Notes under the pieces: generated by a model
Told to the model about the DNA's origin: nothing
The model's database searches: none
What the model saw: only the letters and a program-made list of their open reading frames with translations
Assembly: GCA_002725995.1 (NCBI GenBank)
Contig: PBRQ01000037.1
Coordinates: forward strand, 1-64,000
Source of the DNA: Gammaproteobacteria bacterium
Lineage (GTDB): Bacteria > Pseudomonadota > Gammaproteobacteria > Pseudomonadales > Azotimanducaceae
DNA length: 64,000 nucleotides
Direction of reading: 5' to 3'
Made by a program: the position numbers and the translations under genes
In this document: positions 27,430 through 36,717 of the stretch, in pieces
Layout: each line of letters begins with the position of its first letter
Numbering within the stretch: position 1 is the first letter of the stretch

Positions 27430-30128
27430 CAAGAACTCCTGTCACTCGAGATGATATTTTCGTCACCGGCTGGCGGTGTCCAGGACTCATCTTTGATTAG
27501 TAAACGATCGCCAACAGCCTGCAAATGAAGATAGGCACGTGTTTCTTCCAGTACCGGGCATATCACGCATCCTTCAGCAATACTGTCATCCAGCATTACT
27601 GCCAGTGAAGGTGCATCGCCAGCGGCAAGTTTTAGTGCATCACCTGCCTGAACTCCCAGCTTGCCTGCAGTACCTGGGCTTAGTAGGGCATAGGGTGAAG
27701 GGGCAAGGCTGTGAATAGCTTCACACCTGTTGCTCAGCTCATCACTGCCGAAGATGTGCCAGTTCGGTACGATTCTGATCCCATTGCTGTTCCCATCAGG
27801 ACTAATTTCTGTGGCAGCGAGTTGGACGGATGACCCGGTAAATAATTTCACCCCACGGGTGCCTTCGCCTGCACTTCCTGACATTTCATGCTGAAATTTA
27901 CTGATGGATTGGTTTGAATTCCAACCTGGAGCCCAGGTATAGGCTTTCATCCCACCGGGTGCCCCCTGGTTTGTACCTTCCATACTGTAGGAGAGTGCGG
28001 AATTATTGTCTTCAGGTTGTTTGGGCTCGTGCAGGGTGACGTCGGCCACTATGGCGGTACGTCCGCTGGAACGGTGGGTCATTCGTGAAATCTTCTGCCC
28101 ATGAACCCTGAATGCAGCATTTGGTGCCGCATCAACGGCTCCTGCCAGATCTTTGTGGGCGCTGGCTATGGCGTCTAGCAGGTCATCTATATGTTTGACA
28201 TCGGTGAGAAGATCCTGCCCGTGGCAAATTCGCAGCAGCCAGTCCCAGGCGGGAGCAATATCACCTTTCGGTTTGAATGCACCGAAAGATCTTTGTGCGC
28301 GCCCCTCGTTATTAATGTAGGTGCCTTCTGCCTCTGCGAAAGTTGCTGCCGGTAACACGACACTGGACCTTGAGCTGACGTTGTTATCCAGGCTGTCGAT
28401 GACCACCAGGTTAGTTACTTGAGCCAGCCAGTCATCAAGTGTGGATCCAGCGACTCGCATTGACAGGTCGTTCTCAAGAATAATGGCGACATCCGCGCCG
28501 GTGGCGGGGAAAGGCTTCTCAGTTAATTTCACCGCGGCAAGGGTATTGGCTTCATCGGTGCAGATGAGCAGTCCGGTTTTAGCATTGCGTTTTGTCAATG
28601 CGGTGGCAATCTTCACTGCTGCGCTTACAACATCCGGAGAAGCGCTGCTGCTGCCGGTCACAATCAGCGGCTTGCTGGCATTTGTCAGCGCCTCGACGAT
28701 TGGCTGGATATCTGCCCCACCTTCAACGGTACCATCGATACCGTTTGCGATATTGATGCCCGCGAGAGCGATATCTTCAGAACTGAGCCTGATACCTGTG
28801 CCCACCCCATCCAGGCGATCCTCTGATGAGGTGAGGATAAATAATGGGCTTCTTGCATCCTGGGCCAGCTTGCGTACGGCAGCATCCTGCCAGAGTGGTA
28901 TGCGTGCTTCTTTGGCCAGGTCTATTGCTTCATTTCGCACGGCCTGGCGAATTGACAGGGCCAGTCTGGGTGCATGATTTGTGGTGTCTTCTCCGAGGAT
29001 CAGTACAGCATCACAGTCTTCGACTTCTGCAAGGGACGGTGTTTTGATGTCGCTGTTAAGTACCTGGAGTTGCAGGCTTGCAATTTCTGCCTCAGACCCT
29101 GAAAGACCAGAATAGAAATTGTCCTCACCAACCAGCGTTTGCAAAGCAAAGTTGGCTTCCAGTGATGATCTTGGTGAACCGATACCAATGACTGATTTGG
29201 CATCATTCAGCAGTGTCTTGAGGTGTGAGAGGGCATCATCGGCTGGAGTGGCTTCGTAGACGCCGTTAGCATTACGAATTCCACAATAGGGGATTCGATC
29301 ATCGCTGTTGACATAGCCTGCACCGAACCGACCCCGGTCACAGAGGAAATAGCCATTGACCTCACTGTTATAACGGTTGTGCACACGACGCACTTCACCG
29401 TAGCGTTCAGAAACAGTGATATTGCAGCCTAGGGAACAGCTTGTACAAATGGCCGGTGCTGATTGCAGGTCCCATTTTCTTGTGTAGTGCGCGCTCAATG
29501 TTTTGTCAGTGAAAACACCAGTTGGGCACATTTCCACAAGGTTGCCCGCAAATTCATTCTCCAGGACACCATCCTCGGCACGGCCAAAGAATACTCTGCC
29601 CCGTGAGCCAAATGCGGCCAGATCATCGCCACCGGAATAGTCTCTGTAAAACCGTACACAACGGTAACAGGTGATACAGCGGTTCATTTCGTGACCAATA
29701 AAAGGCCCAAGGTCCTGGTTATTAAAGGTGGTCTTCTGATACTTATACTGCCTGTCCTTATGCCCGCTCATGACGGTCATATCCTGCAGGTGGCATTCGC
29801 CGCCCTCTTCACACACTGGGCAGTCGTGGGGGTGGTTAAGCATCACGCTTTCAATATTTGATTTTCTGAAGTCGCTGGCCTTTTCACCCTGTACAGAGAT
29901 GATTGCACCGTCTGTTACGGGCGTCATGCAGGACATCACGACCCTGCCGCGTTCATCGTCTTCATTCTGGTATTGAACGACAGCACATTGCCGGCATGAA
30001 CCGAGGGAACCCATTTCAGGGTGCCAGCAGAAATAGGGCAGATCTTCACCCAGGCCGAGGAGTGCCTCCAGCAGGTTGTCGGAATCATCAACTTCGAATG
30101 TACGACCATCAACAGTTATTTTTGCCAT
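27429..30128 (-). CDS. nuoG: NADH:quinone oxidoreductase subunit G
   Basis: The large iron-sulfur subunit, about 899 residues. Its N-terminal ferredoxin-like part has the [2Fe-2S] cysteines in SLGSCRQC, the His/Cys motif HDCPVCEEGGECHLQD and the [4Fe-4S] motif CITCYRCVRFYRDY. The motif CTSCSLGCNITV with a later Cys shows the extra N7-type cluster of the E. coli/Thermus group. The rest is a molybdopterin-oxidoreductase-like domain without a cofactor role. I start at ATG 30128 (MAKITVDGRTFEVDD), one base after nuoF; in-frame codons back to 30200 overlap nuoF. Confidence 0.95.
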   Translation of the reverse strand: MAKITVDGRTFEVDDSDNLLEALLGLGEDLPYFCWHPEMGSLGSCRQCAVVQYQNEDDERGRVVMSCMTPVTDGAIISVQGEKASDFRKSNIESVMLNHPHDCPVCEEGGECHLQDMTVMSGHKDRQYKYQKTTFNNQDLGPFIGHEMNRCITCYRCVRFYRDYSGGDDLAAFGSRGRVFFGRAEDGVLENEFAGNLVEMCPTGVFTDKTLSAHYTRKWDLQSAPAICTSCSLGCNITVSERYGEVRRVHNRYNSEVNGYFLCDRGRFGAGYVNSDDRIPYCGIRNANGVYEATPADDALSHLKTLLNDAKSVIGIGSPRSSLEANFALQTLVGEDNFYSGLSGSEAEIASLQLQVLNSDIKTPSLAEVEDCDAVLILGEDTTNHAPRLALSIRQAVRNEAIDLAKEARIPLWQDAAVRKLAQDARSPLFILTSSEDRLDGVGTGIRLSSEDIALAGINIANGIDGTVEGGADIQPIVEALTNASKPLIVTGSSSASPDVVSAAVKIATALTKRNAKTGLLICTDEANTLAAVKLTEKPFPATGADVAIILENDLSMRVAGSTLDDWLAQVTNLVVIDSLDNNVSSRSSVVLPAATFAEAEGTYINNEGRAQRSFGAFKPKGDIAPAWDWLLRICHGQDLLTDVKHIDDLLDAIASAHKDLAGAVDAAPNAAFRVHGQKISRMTHRSSGRTAIVADVTLHEPKQPEDNNSALSYSMEGTNQGAPGGMKAYTWAPGWNSNQSISKFQHEMSGSAGEGTRGVKLFTGSSVQLAATEISPDGNSNGIRIVPNWHIFGSDELSNRCEAIHSLAPSPYALLSPGTAGKLGVQAGDALKLAAGDAPSLAVMLDDSIAEGCVICPVLEETRAYLHLQAVGDRLLIKDESWTPPAGDENIISSDRSS

Positions 30129-30129
30129 A

Positions 30130-31422
30130 CTAATTGGCCCCATTCTTTGCGGAATAGGGGCATTGTTTTTCCTCAATATGCTGATTGAATTCATCGCCAA
30201 AATATTTCATGGCACTGGCAAGCGGCTCGATCGCACCCGGGGCGAGGGCGCAATTGGTGTGGCCGATGGCACCCAAAAAGCCCGCTTGTCTGTTCAATAT
30301 ATCTATGTCCTGGGGTTCGCCACGCCCATTTTCGATACTATCGAGAATCTTATGTATCCAGGGCAGACCCTCACGGCAAGGTGTACAGAAACCGCAGGAT
30401 TCTCGAGCGAAGAATTCTATGATATTTCGTACCGTAGCTACCGGACAGACCTTGTCATCCATAATGATCATTGTGCCAGTACCCATGCGGCTACCAGCCT
30501 TCATGATGACGTCGTAATCCATGGCCAGGTCCAGGTGTTCCGGCAGAAGGAAGTCTGTGGATGCACCACCCGGCAGAAAACCCTTGAGTTCATAGCCATC
30601 GGCCATCCCACCCGCATGATTTTCGAGAATTTCCCTGATGGGCGTGCCCATTGGCAGTTCCCAACAGCCAGGGGTTTTAACTCTACCGCTAACACCAAAT
30701 AGCTTTGTACCCGAATCTTCACCCAGCCCAAGAGACTTGAACCAGTCCGCACCATTGGCGACGATGTGAGTGATATTGCACAGAGTTTCTACATTGTTGA
30801 CGATGGTAGGGCGACCCCAGAGACCGCTAACCTGTGGAAAGGGTGGTTTTGCCCTGGGGTTTGCTCTTTTCCCTTCCAGGGAATTCAGCAGCGCAGTTTC
30901 TTCACCACAAATATACCGGCCCGCACTACTATGCACATGCAGGTCAAAATTGTAGCCAGTGCCGAGGATATTCTCCCCGAGGTAACCTTTCTCTTTGGCT
31001 GCGTTGATGGCTTCATGCAGGGCCTTAGCAGCCGCATGATATTCGGCACGGATAAAGATATAGCCAATATCGGCGTCAATCGTGTAAGCGGAGAGTATCA
31101 TTCCCTCGATCAGTTGGTGTGGATCCTTCTCCATGATGACCCGATCTTTGAAGGTTCCCGGTTCCATTTCATCTGCGTTACAAACGAGGTATTTGTGTCC
31201 TTCGGTTTTCTCCATCGGCACAAAACTCCACTTCATGCCAGTGGGGAATCCTGCGCCGCCACGGCCCCTGAGGTTGGAGTCCTTTACCATATCCAGCAGG
31301 TCAGAGGATGACTTTTTACCGATGCTTTCGCGAACTGCTACATAACCACCATTTGCTTCATAGGCGGCGAGGTCTGCGGGCTTATCACCCTTGATATTTT
31401 TGGTTAGTGGTTTGTCTGTCAC
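30130..31422 (-). CDS. nuoF: NADH:quinone oxidoreductase subunit F
   Basis: The 430-residue NADH- and FMN-binding subunit where electrons enter complex I. The nucleotide loop is LRGRGGAGFPTGMKW, the FMN region contains CNADEMEPGTFKDR, and the N3 [4Fe-4S] ligands are in ESCGFCTPCREG plus a later Cys in GHTNCALAPG. Translation starts at a GTG that overlaps the nuoE stop (GTGA), so the two are coupled. Confidence 0.97.
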   Translation of the reverse strand: MTDKPLTKNIKGDKPADLAAYEANGGYVAVRESIGKKSSSDLLDMVKDSNLRGRGGAGFPTGMKWSFVPMEKTEGHKYLVCNADEMEPGTFKDRVIMEKDPHQLIEGMILSAYTIDADIGYIFIRAEYHAAAKALHEAINAAKEKGYLGENILGTGYNFDLHVHSSAGRYICGEETALLNSLEGKRANPRAKPPFPQVSGLWGRPTIVNNVETLCNITHIVANGADWFKSLGLGEDSGTKLFGVSGRVKTPGCWELPMGTPIREILENHAGGMADGYELKGFLPGGASTDFLLPEHLDLAMDYDVIMKAGSRMGTGTMIIMDDKVCPVATVRNIIEFFARESCGFCTPCREGLPWIHKILDSIENGRGEPQDIDILNRQAGFLGAIGHTNCALAPGAIEPLASAMKYFGDEFNQHIEEKQCPYSAKNGAN

Positions 31423-31937
31423 GATGCATCATCCCCGGAACGCTTGCTGGCATCATCGAATAGTTTACCGACTGTTTCAGGCTTCAGGTCATGGTGTTCC
31501 TCATCCCCGATCATCATAGCCGGCGCGTGATCACAGTCACCAAGGCAGGTGACTGGCAGCAGGGTATACTTACCATCACTGGTGGTTTCACCATATTCGA
31601 TGCCGAGTTTCTTCTTGACACTTTCGCCAACCTTTTCTCCATCCATTAGAAAGCAGGATACGCTGTCACAGACCATGATGACCTTTTCCCCAACGGGCTG
31701 GCGAAAGATCAGGCTGTAAAATGTAGCGATTCCATCCAGTTCCGCAGTGCTCATCTGCAGCAAATCCGCGATAGCACTAAGACTTTCATCCGAGATCCAG
31801 CGACGGTGGCTCTGTACTATTTTCAAGGCGTCAATTGCAGCAGCCGAGCGGTTGGGCAGGTGACTTATCTCAGCTTCGATTTCCTCGATTTCCTGCTCGG
31901 ATAAGGCTGATACCATTTTGTCCTTTGCCATACTCAT
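31419..31937 (-). CDS. nuoE: NADH:quinone oxidoreductase subunit E
   Basis: A thioredoxin-fold [2Fe-2S] subunit of about 172 residues. Cluster ligands are in MVCDSVSCFLMDG and VTCLGDCDHAPAMMI. The N-terminal helices are typical (IEEIEAEISHLPNRSAAAIDALKIVQ, in two parts). I choose ATG 31937, which has an AAGG eight bases upstream and follows the nuoCD stop; upstream codons to 31985 lie within nuoCD, and ATG 31931 is an alternative. Confidence 0.95.
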   Translation of the reverse strand: MSMAKDKMVSALSEQEIEEIEAEISHLPNRSAAAIDALKIVQSHRRWISDESLSAIADLLQMSTAELDGIATFYSLIFRQPVGEKVIMVCDSVSCFLMDGEKVGESVKKKLGIEYGETTSDGKYTLLPVTCLGDCDHAPAMMIGDEEHHDLKPETVGKLFDDASKRSGDDAS

Positions 31938-31950
31938 TACGTTAACCTTG

Positions 31951-33708
31951 TTACCGATCCACATCAGCCATGACAAAATCGACACCTGCCAAGATTGCGA
32001 TTAGATCGGCAATAAGAAGACCGCGACTGATCAATGGGATCTGTTGTAAGTGGGGGAATGAGGGCACCCGTATTCGTGTTCGATAAGACATGCTGCCACC
32101 GTCACTGGTGAGGTAGTACATGTTGTTGCCCTTGGTTGCTTCAATGGTGACACTGCCTTCCCCTGGCGGGATAACAGGTCCCCAACTCACATTTGTGAAA
32201 TGGTGGATCAGGGTTTCAATGTCATGGGTTGTCTTGTCTTTGACGGGCGGCGTGGTCGTTGGATGATCCGACTTGTAAGGACCCGCCGGCATGTTGTCCA
32301 GGCACTGCTTGATAATTCTTACACTCTGGCGCATTTCCTCTATTCGCACCTGCGCCCTGTCATAGATATCACCCTTGTGGAAGACGGGTACTTCAAAATC
32401 AAATTGATCATAGCCGCCATAAGGACGATTCTTTCTCCAGTCAAAGTCAACCCCGGTAGCACGCAGCCCGGGGCCAGTGACACCCCAATCGAATGCTTCT
32501 TCCTTGGTAAAGATGCCGATATCGACGCAGCGATTCTTTACGATACTGTTCTGCATGCACATCTTGTCGTAGTGATCCAGGCGCTTGGGCATAAAATCAA
32601 CAAAATCCTGGACCATCTTTTCCCAGCCTTCCGGCAGATCATGTGCAACACCCCCGATTCGGAACCAGGCCGGATGCATACGCCCGCCTGTTATGGCTTC
32701 TATAATACGAAATAATTTTTCCCGATCAGAAAACGTAAAAAATACAGGGGACATCTGGCCAACGTCCTGGACGAAGGTGCCGTAGAACACCAGGTGGCTG
32801 ATAATCCTGAACATCTCTGCCAGCATGATACGGATGACCTTGGCGCGGTCTGGTACCTGGATACCGGCCATTTGCTCCACAGTCATGACATAGGGCAGGT
32901 TGTTCATGACACCGCCCAGGTAATCAATACGGTCTGTATAGGGTATGTAACTGTGCCAGGTTTGCCTTTCGGCCATCTTTTCAGCACCACGGTGGTGAAA
33001 CCCGATTTCCGGTACGGCGTCAACAATCACCTCGCCATCCAACTGCAGGACGATGCGAAAGGCACCGTGAACCGAGGGGTGGTTTGGTCCGAGATTCAGG
33101 AACATGAACTCAGTGTGGTCGTTCTTTCGAGCCATTCCCCACTCTTCCGGTACGAATCGCATGGCTTCCTGCTCTTCATCCTGGCGCTCCTTCGTCATAC
33201 GAAAGGGTTCCAGTTCTGTCGCGCGCGCAGGGTGGTCTTTCCTCAGGGGGTGACCTTCCCAGGTAGGGGGTAAAAGGATTCGAGACAGATTTGGGTGGCC
33301 TGTAAAGACAATACCGAACATGTCCCAGGCTTCTCTTTCATACCAGTTGGCGTTGGGCCAGACCGGGATGGCTGTGGGTAGCTTACAGTCAGCTTCCTTC
33401 AGGGCTACCTTTATGCGGATATCCCGGTATTGCGAGAAGGAAACCAGATGATAAACAACAGAAAAGTCGCTTTCCGGCAGATTTTCAGTGTGAACCCGCG
33501 TTCTTTCGTCAACACCACACAGGTCAAACAGCATCTCAAAGGCACAGTCTCGTTTCAGGTAACCGAGGACAGACAAGAGTTTGTCACGGGGGACCCAAAG
33601 GGTAGAAATATTATCGAAAGTCTGCTGCTCAATAAAAGTCGTGCCAGGAAACTGGTTACCAAGTTTCCCCACTAGCTCATTGTCAGCAGCATCCATTACC
33701 GCAGCCAC
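31951..33708 (-). CDS. nuoCD: NADH:quinone oxidoreductase fused subunit CD
   Basis: A 585-residue natural fusion as in E. coli. Residues 1-180 are the 30-kDa NuoC domain, with the signature [25 protein letters not shown]. Residues about 205-585 are the 49-kDa NuoD domain, beginning [16 protein letters not shown] and holding the quinone-site His in that motif and the [16 protein letters not shown] region. The C-terminus carries the [33 protein letters not shown] core in sequence. The fusion supports a gammaproteobacterial host. Confidence 0.97.
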   Translation of the reverse strand: MAAVMDAADNELVGKLGNQFPGTTFIEQQTFDNISTLWVPRDKLLSVLGYLKRDCAFEMLFDLCGVDERTRVHTENLPESDFSVVYHLVSFSQYRDIRIKVALKEADCKLPTAIPVWPNANWYEREAWDMFGIVFTGHPNLSRILLPPTWEGHPLRKDHPARATELEPFRMTKERQDEEQEAMRFVPEEWGMARKNDHTEFMFLNLGPNHPSVHGAFRIVLQLDGEVIVDAVPEIGFHHRGAEKMAERQTWHSYIPYTDRIDYLGGVMNNLPYVMTVEQMAGIQVPDRAKVIRIMLAEMFRIISHLVFYGTFVQDVGQMSPVFFTFSDREKLFRIIEAITGGRMHPAWFRIGGVAHDLPEGWEKMVQDFVDFMPKRLDHYDKMCMQNSIVKNRCVDIGIFTKEEAFDWGVTGPGLRATGVDFDWRKNRPYGGYDQFDFEVPVFHKGDIYDRAQVRIEEMRQSVRIIKQCLDNMPAGPYKSDHPTTTPPVKDKTTHDIETLIHHFTNVSWGPVIPPGEGSVTIEATKGNNMYYLTSDGGSMSYRTRIRVPSFPHLQQIPLISRGLLIADLIAILAGVDFVMADVDR

Positions 33709-33722
33709 GTTGTTCCTCTCTT

Positions 33723-34361
33723 CTATACTTTGTTTGGTTCCCTGAGCAAGGTCGCCTTCATTCGTTCATCATTATGTAAGTCACGCTGGCTTACTTTTTC
33801 AGGTTTGACCACACTCTGGTCACCAACGACCCAGCTTAAGGGTCTTCTTTCCTGGCCTACAGAATCCTGAAGCAGTGTCAGAGCTTGCAGAAATGCATCG
33901 GGACGTGGTGGGCAGCCGGGAATATAAACGTCAACGGGTATGAACTTATCCACGCCCTGAACGACGCTATAGATATCGTACATACCACCGGAATTGGCAC
34001 AGGAGCCAATGGATATCACCCATTTTGGTTCCAGCAGCTGTTCGTAAAGCCTTTGTACAACCGGTGCCATCTTCAGGAAGCAGGTTCCTGATATAACAAT
34101 CAGATCGGCCTGTCTTGGTGTGGCACGGATAACTTCTGAGCCGAACCTCGCCATATCGAAACGGCTGGTAAAAGCTGTTGCCATTTCAACGTAGCAGCAC
34201 GACAAGCCAAAATTAAAAGGCCAGATGGAGTGCTTCCTGCCCCATGCGAGCAAGTCTTCCAGTTTCGCTAGTGCAATATTCTTCTGAATATGCTCTTCAA
34301 ATGACTTGTCTACCTGTGGCAGCAGTTGCGAGTCATCTATCTTGTCGAGGCTCCATTCCAT
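33723..34361 (-). CDS. nuoB: NADH:quinone oxidoreductase subunit B
   Basis: The 212-residue subunit that carries cluster N2, the last iron-sulfur centre before quinone. The ligands are the tandem cysteines in [11 protein letters not shown], and later cysteines in [13 protein letters not shown] and [11 protein letters not shown]. It has a somewhat extended N-terminus and a short charged C-terminal tail. Second gene of the operon, four bases after nuoA. Confidence 0.97.
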   Translation of the reverse strand: MEWSLDKIDDSQLLPQVDKSFEEHIQKNIALAKLEDLLAWGRKHSIWPFNFGLSCCYVEMATAFTSRFDMARFGSEVIRATPRQADLIVISGTCFLKMAPVVQRLYEQLLEPKWVISIGSCANSGGMYDIYSVVQGVDKFIPVDVYIPGCPPRPDAFLQALTLLQDSVGQERRPLSWVVGDQSVVKPEKVSQRDLHNDERMKATLLREPNKV

Positions 34362-34365
34362 TTGC

Positions 34366-34803
34366 TTATTCTCTAGTGTCGGCTGCTGAAAGTGCTTTGT
34401 TATTACGAACCGTTGAGGGCTCCAGCCCTGTTCGAGTCTTAATGCCCCAATCTAGGGCTCCTGATTTCCACTCAAAAATGAGCGCCACAACCAGGACCAG
34501 TATAAATACTGAGACTGCGAGATAACCAAACAGTCCAAGCTCATAAAAAGCCACCGCCCAGGCAAAAATAAAGACAGTCTCGAGGTCAAAAATTACAAAG
34601 AATATGGCGACCATGTAGAACTCTATAGAGAGTGGAAGCTTTGAGGATCCAATGGTGACGATACCTGATTCAAAGGGCTCTATCGTTGCCCGGGTCATTT
34701 CTGTACGCCCGCCTATGACAAAGGCCAACCCCAGCATGATCAGAACGAGGGTAATGACAGAGAGAAAGTAAACAACCAGGGGCAAAAGAGGAGAGTCAAT
34801 CAA
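34366..34803 (-). CDS. nuoA: NADH:quinone oxidoreductase subunit A
   Basis: A 145-residue subunit with three membrane helices. Conserved segment: [29 protein letters not shown]. The usual E-P-F-E-S-G motif is present with Ile-Val in place of Cys, as in bacteria. Translation appears to start at TTG 34803, about eight bases after a GAGG. First gene of the operon, so its upstream gap must hold the operon promoter. Confidence 0.93.
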   Translation of the reverse strand: MIDSPLLPLVVYFLSVITLVLIMLGLAFVIGGRTEMTRATIEPFESGIVTIGSSKLPLSIEFYMVAIFFVIFDLETVFIFAWAVAFYELGLFGYLAVSVFILVLVVALIFEWKSGALDWGIKTRTGLEPSTVRNNKALSAADTRE

Positions 34804-35194
34804 TTATATTTCCTCACTACTAGCGCACAGCCGACGGGTCGCTTCGTGGAAGAGGGTATTGTCTTTTTGAGTACCAAATCAGTCACCGGAACGCTTCGCT
34901 GGATTGCGTGGCTCACACTCATATTGCGTCTACTTCCTTGCATCTGCTACTGAATATGCTGCCTCTTGGAGTGTCGGGGTTCGAGTGTCCCAAATCACCC
35001 GTCGCAGCCCGATGGGGAATGTACACTTGTTCGTTGAAACACGCAACCGACTCGAGGGATAAAGCTTCAAAATCGTGAACGATTTTTAGATTTTGGTTTG
35101 ATATTCTAACGGTTGTCCACAGGCGGAAAGTTGGGTGTCAAAAGTGGGCATGAACAGTGGGTTCCAAAATCTCCGGTTGCCAACTAAAGCCATA
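34804..35194 (-). other. Non-coding gap upstream of nuoA (operon leader/promoter region)
   Basis: This 391-base gap holds no convincing gene. It must contain the nuo promoter, but I see no pair of good -35/-10 boxes. A small hairpin at about 35070-35087 (arms AAAATCG and CGATTTT, loop of four) lies downstream of the GNAT gene and may end that transcript. A stretch near 34972-35000 looks faintly like a tRNA T arm but does not fold as one. Confidence 0.4.
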
Positions 35195-35764
35195 TTAGTA
35201 TGACTTGTTGGCCCCTTCCCAGGGCTGGATGGCGGCGATGGGAATTTCTTCAATCTGGTCCTCTTCCTTGAATATCGTAAAGCCCCTTGCCAGGTAGTTA
35301 TTTAGCGCCTGGGGGTGGTCAAGTGTGCAGGTATGTAGCCAGACGCGATTGCCGCCTAAGTCCCACGCCTTGTTGATCGCGTCCTGAAGCAAGGCTTTTC
35401 CAAAACCCATGCCGATAAACTCCGGGATCAGGCCGAAGTATGCGACTTCAACACTGGCTTGAGGTTGCAGGTCCAACTCGAAATAGCCAATTGGAGTCGC
35501 ACCCTGGTAGGCTATCCAGGTCTGTATGTTCTCTCCCAAGTAGTCCTGCCACTCTTTGTAAGACCAGGGCAGCCTCATATACCAGGCCCAGGGCGCACCC
35601 ACAGTGACATAGAGAAACCTGTTTAACTCCGGCAGGGGCGATTCAACCAGTTTCAGATCATAGCCTCTTGGCAGTTTCTCATCGGTGATATGGGCCTGAT
35701 CCAGCATTTCAATATGCCAGATATGGACTTCTTCCTTTTTCATGTTTTCGCTTTCAGAGGACAT
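35195..35764 (-). CDS. GNAT family N-acetyltransferase
   Basis: A 189-residue GNAT-fold protein. The acetyl-CoA pyrophosphate loop is GLIPEFIGMGFGKALLQDAI, preceded by the beta strand ASVEVAYF and followed by NRVWLHTCTLDHPQALNNYLARGF, the usual motif B. It transfers an acyl group from acyl-CoA to an amine; the acceptor is unknown. It follows the halohydrin dehalogenase-like gene by 21 bases on the same strand, so they may be co-transcribed. An internal ATG at 35743 is a possible alternative start. Confidence 0.85.
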   Translation of the reverse strand: MSSESENMKKEEVHIWHIEMLDQAHITDEKLPRGYDLKLVESPLPELNRFLYVTVGAPWAWYMRLPWSYKEWQDYLGENIQTWIAYQGATPIGYFELDLQPQASVEVAYFGLIPEFIGMGFGKALLQDAINKAWDLGGNRVWLHTCTLDHPQALNNYLARGFTIFKEEDQIEEIPIAAIQPWEGANKSY

Positions 35765-35785
35765 GTTGGCACAGACCTTAAGAAA

Positions 35786-36472
35786 TCAACAACTGGTAAC
35801 CCATCCGCCGGCAAAGGGCATAATCTGGGCGACGATAAAATCACTGTTGTCAGAAGCCAGAAATAGGGTTAGTTCAGCCTGCTCTTCCTCCCGGGCAACC
35901 CTGCCGGCCGGCACATTGTGAGCAAGGTGTTTCTGAAAACGCTCCGATGCAACCAACTCGTCCGGATAGTATTCAGGATTGCTGACATAGTTTTGTGCAA
36001 TGGCGTTGATTTGTACATTGGTTGGTGCGAACTCCAACCCGGCTGCCCGAACAAACGCATTTTGAGCGCCACGGGCAGCACAGTAAGCTGTGGAGCCCGG
36101 GATACCCCTGAGCGGTGCGGCACTGGTTATCGCAATGATTTTGCCATGTCCCCTTTCCGCCATGAGGGGTGCAAAATGACGAATCAGACACATCAGCGGG
36201 TGCACCATGGCATTAAACATTGATTGCCAGTCATCATCCCTGATATCACCAACGGGAGTATTTTTTGAATCGTGTGAAAGGTTGGCAATAAGGATATCGA
36301 TATCACTACAATCATTGACAAAACCTGCGAAACTGTCATCGAAGGGGACTATTCCATCCTTGGTCGTGACGTCTGCGCCCTCCCTGGTGAACAGGTCACA
36401 AACAGCAGGTCCCATGTAATCATCGCTCTGGGTTATCAGCACTTTCCTGTTTTCCATTCTGGGCATATTCAT
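35786..36472 (-). CDS. Halohydrin dehalogenase candidate (SDR-derived, HheA-G type)
   Basis: A 228-residue short-chain-dehydrogenase-fold protein that has lost the dehydrogenase hallmarks. Instead of TGxxxGxG it has T14-QSDD-Y19-M-G21, matching the T-x4-F/Y-x-G motif of halohydrin dehalogenases. The catalytic set is S117-x12-Y130-x3-R134, exactly the dehalogenase S-x12-Y-x3-R, with Arg in place of the SDR Lys. The segment NYVSNPEYYP (161-170) fits the halide-pocket loop, and the C-terminus FAGGW resembles that of known enzymes. Such enzymes reversibly turn vicinal halohydrins into epoxides without a nucleotide cofactor. Internal ATGs at 36466 and 36457 are alternative starts. A non-catalytic SDR remains possible. 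Confidence 0.75.
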   Translation of the reverse strand: MNMPRMENRKVLITQSDDYMGPAVCDLFTREGADVTTKDGIVPFDDSFAGFVNDCSDIDILIANLSHDSKNTPVGDIRDDDWQSMFNAMVHPLMCLIRHFAPLMAERGHGKIIAITSAAPLRGIPGSTAYCAARGAQNAFVRAAGLEFAPTNVQINAIAQNYVSNPEYYPDELVASERFQKHLAHNVPAGRVAREEEQAELTLFLASDNSDFIVAQIMPFAGGWVTSC

Positions 36473-36717
36473 CCTAAACAGTTATCGGTTCTACTGGGAC
36501 CATAACACTACTCGTTGCTTGGTACGGCTGTTTTCCTTGAAACACGCTGCAACCTTCGGGGAGTCCAGGCGAAAGGCGCCTGTGCCTGTGGCGCGGATCC
36601 CGCGATTACACTTGTACCGAAACCCGTGGTACTGGCCGTTACTTCTCCATCATCGTTGCTGACTACCATGCTGCCAGTGAAGATGGCTTTTTGGACCTGG
36701 TTTTATCCATGGCCTGA

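Noticed and set aside
34955..35005. T-arm-like GGGGTTCGAGTGTCCC suggesting a tRNA upstream of nuoA
   Set aside because: Two of the five T-stem pairs fail, and I find no matching acceptor, D or anticodon arms on either strand.
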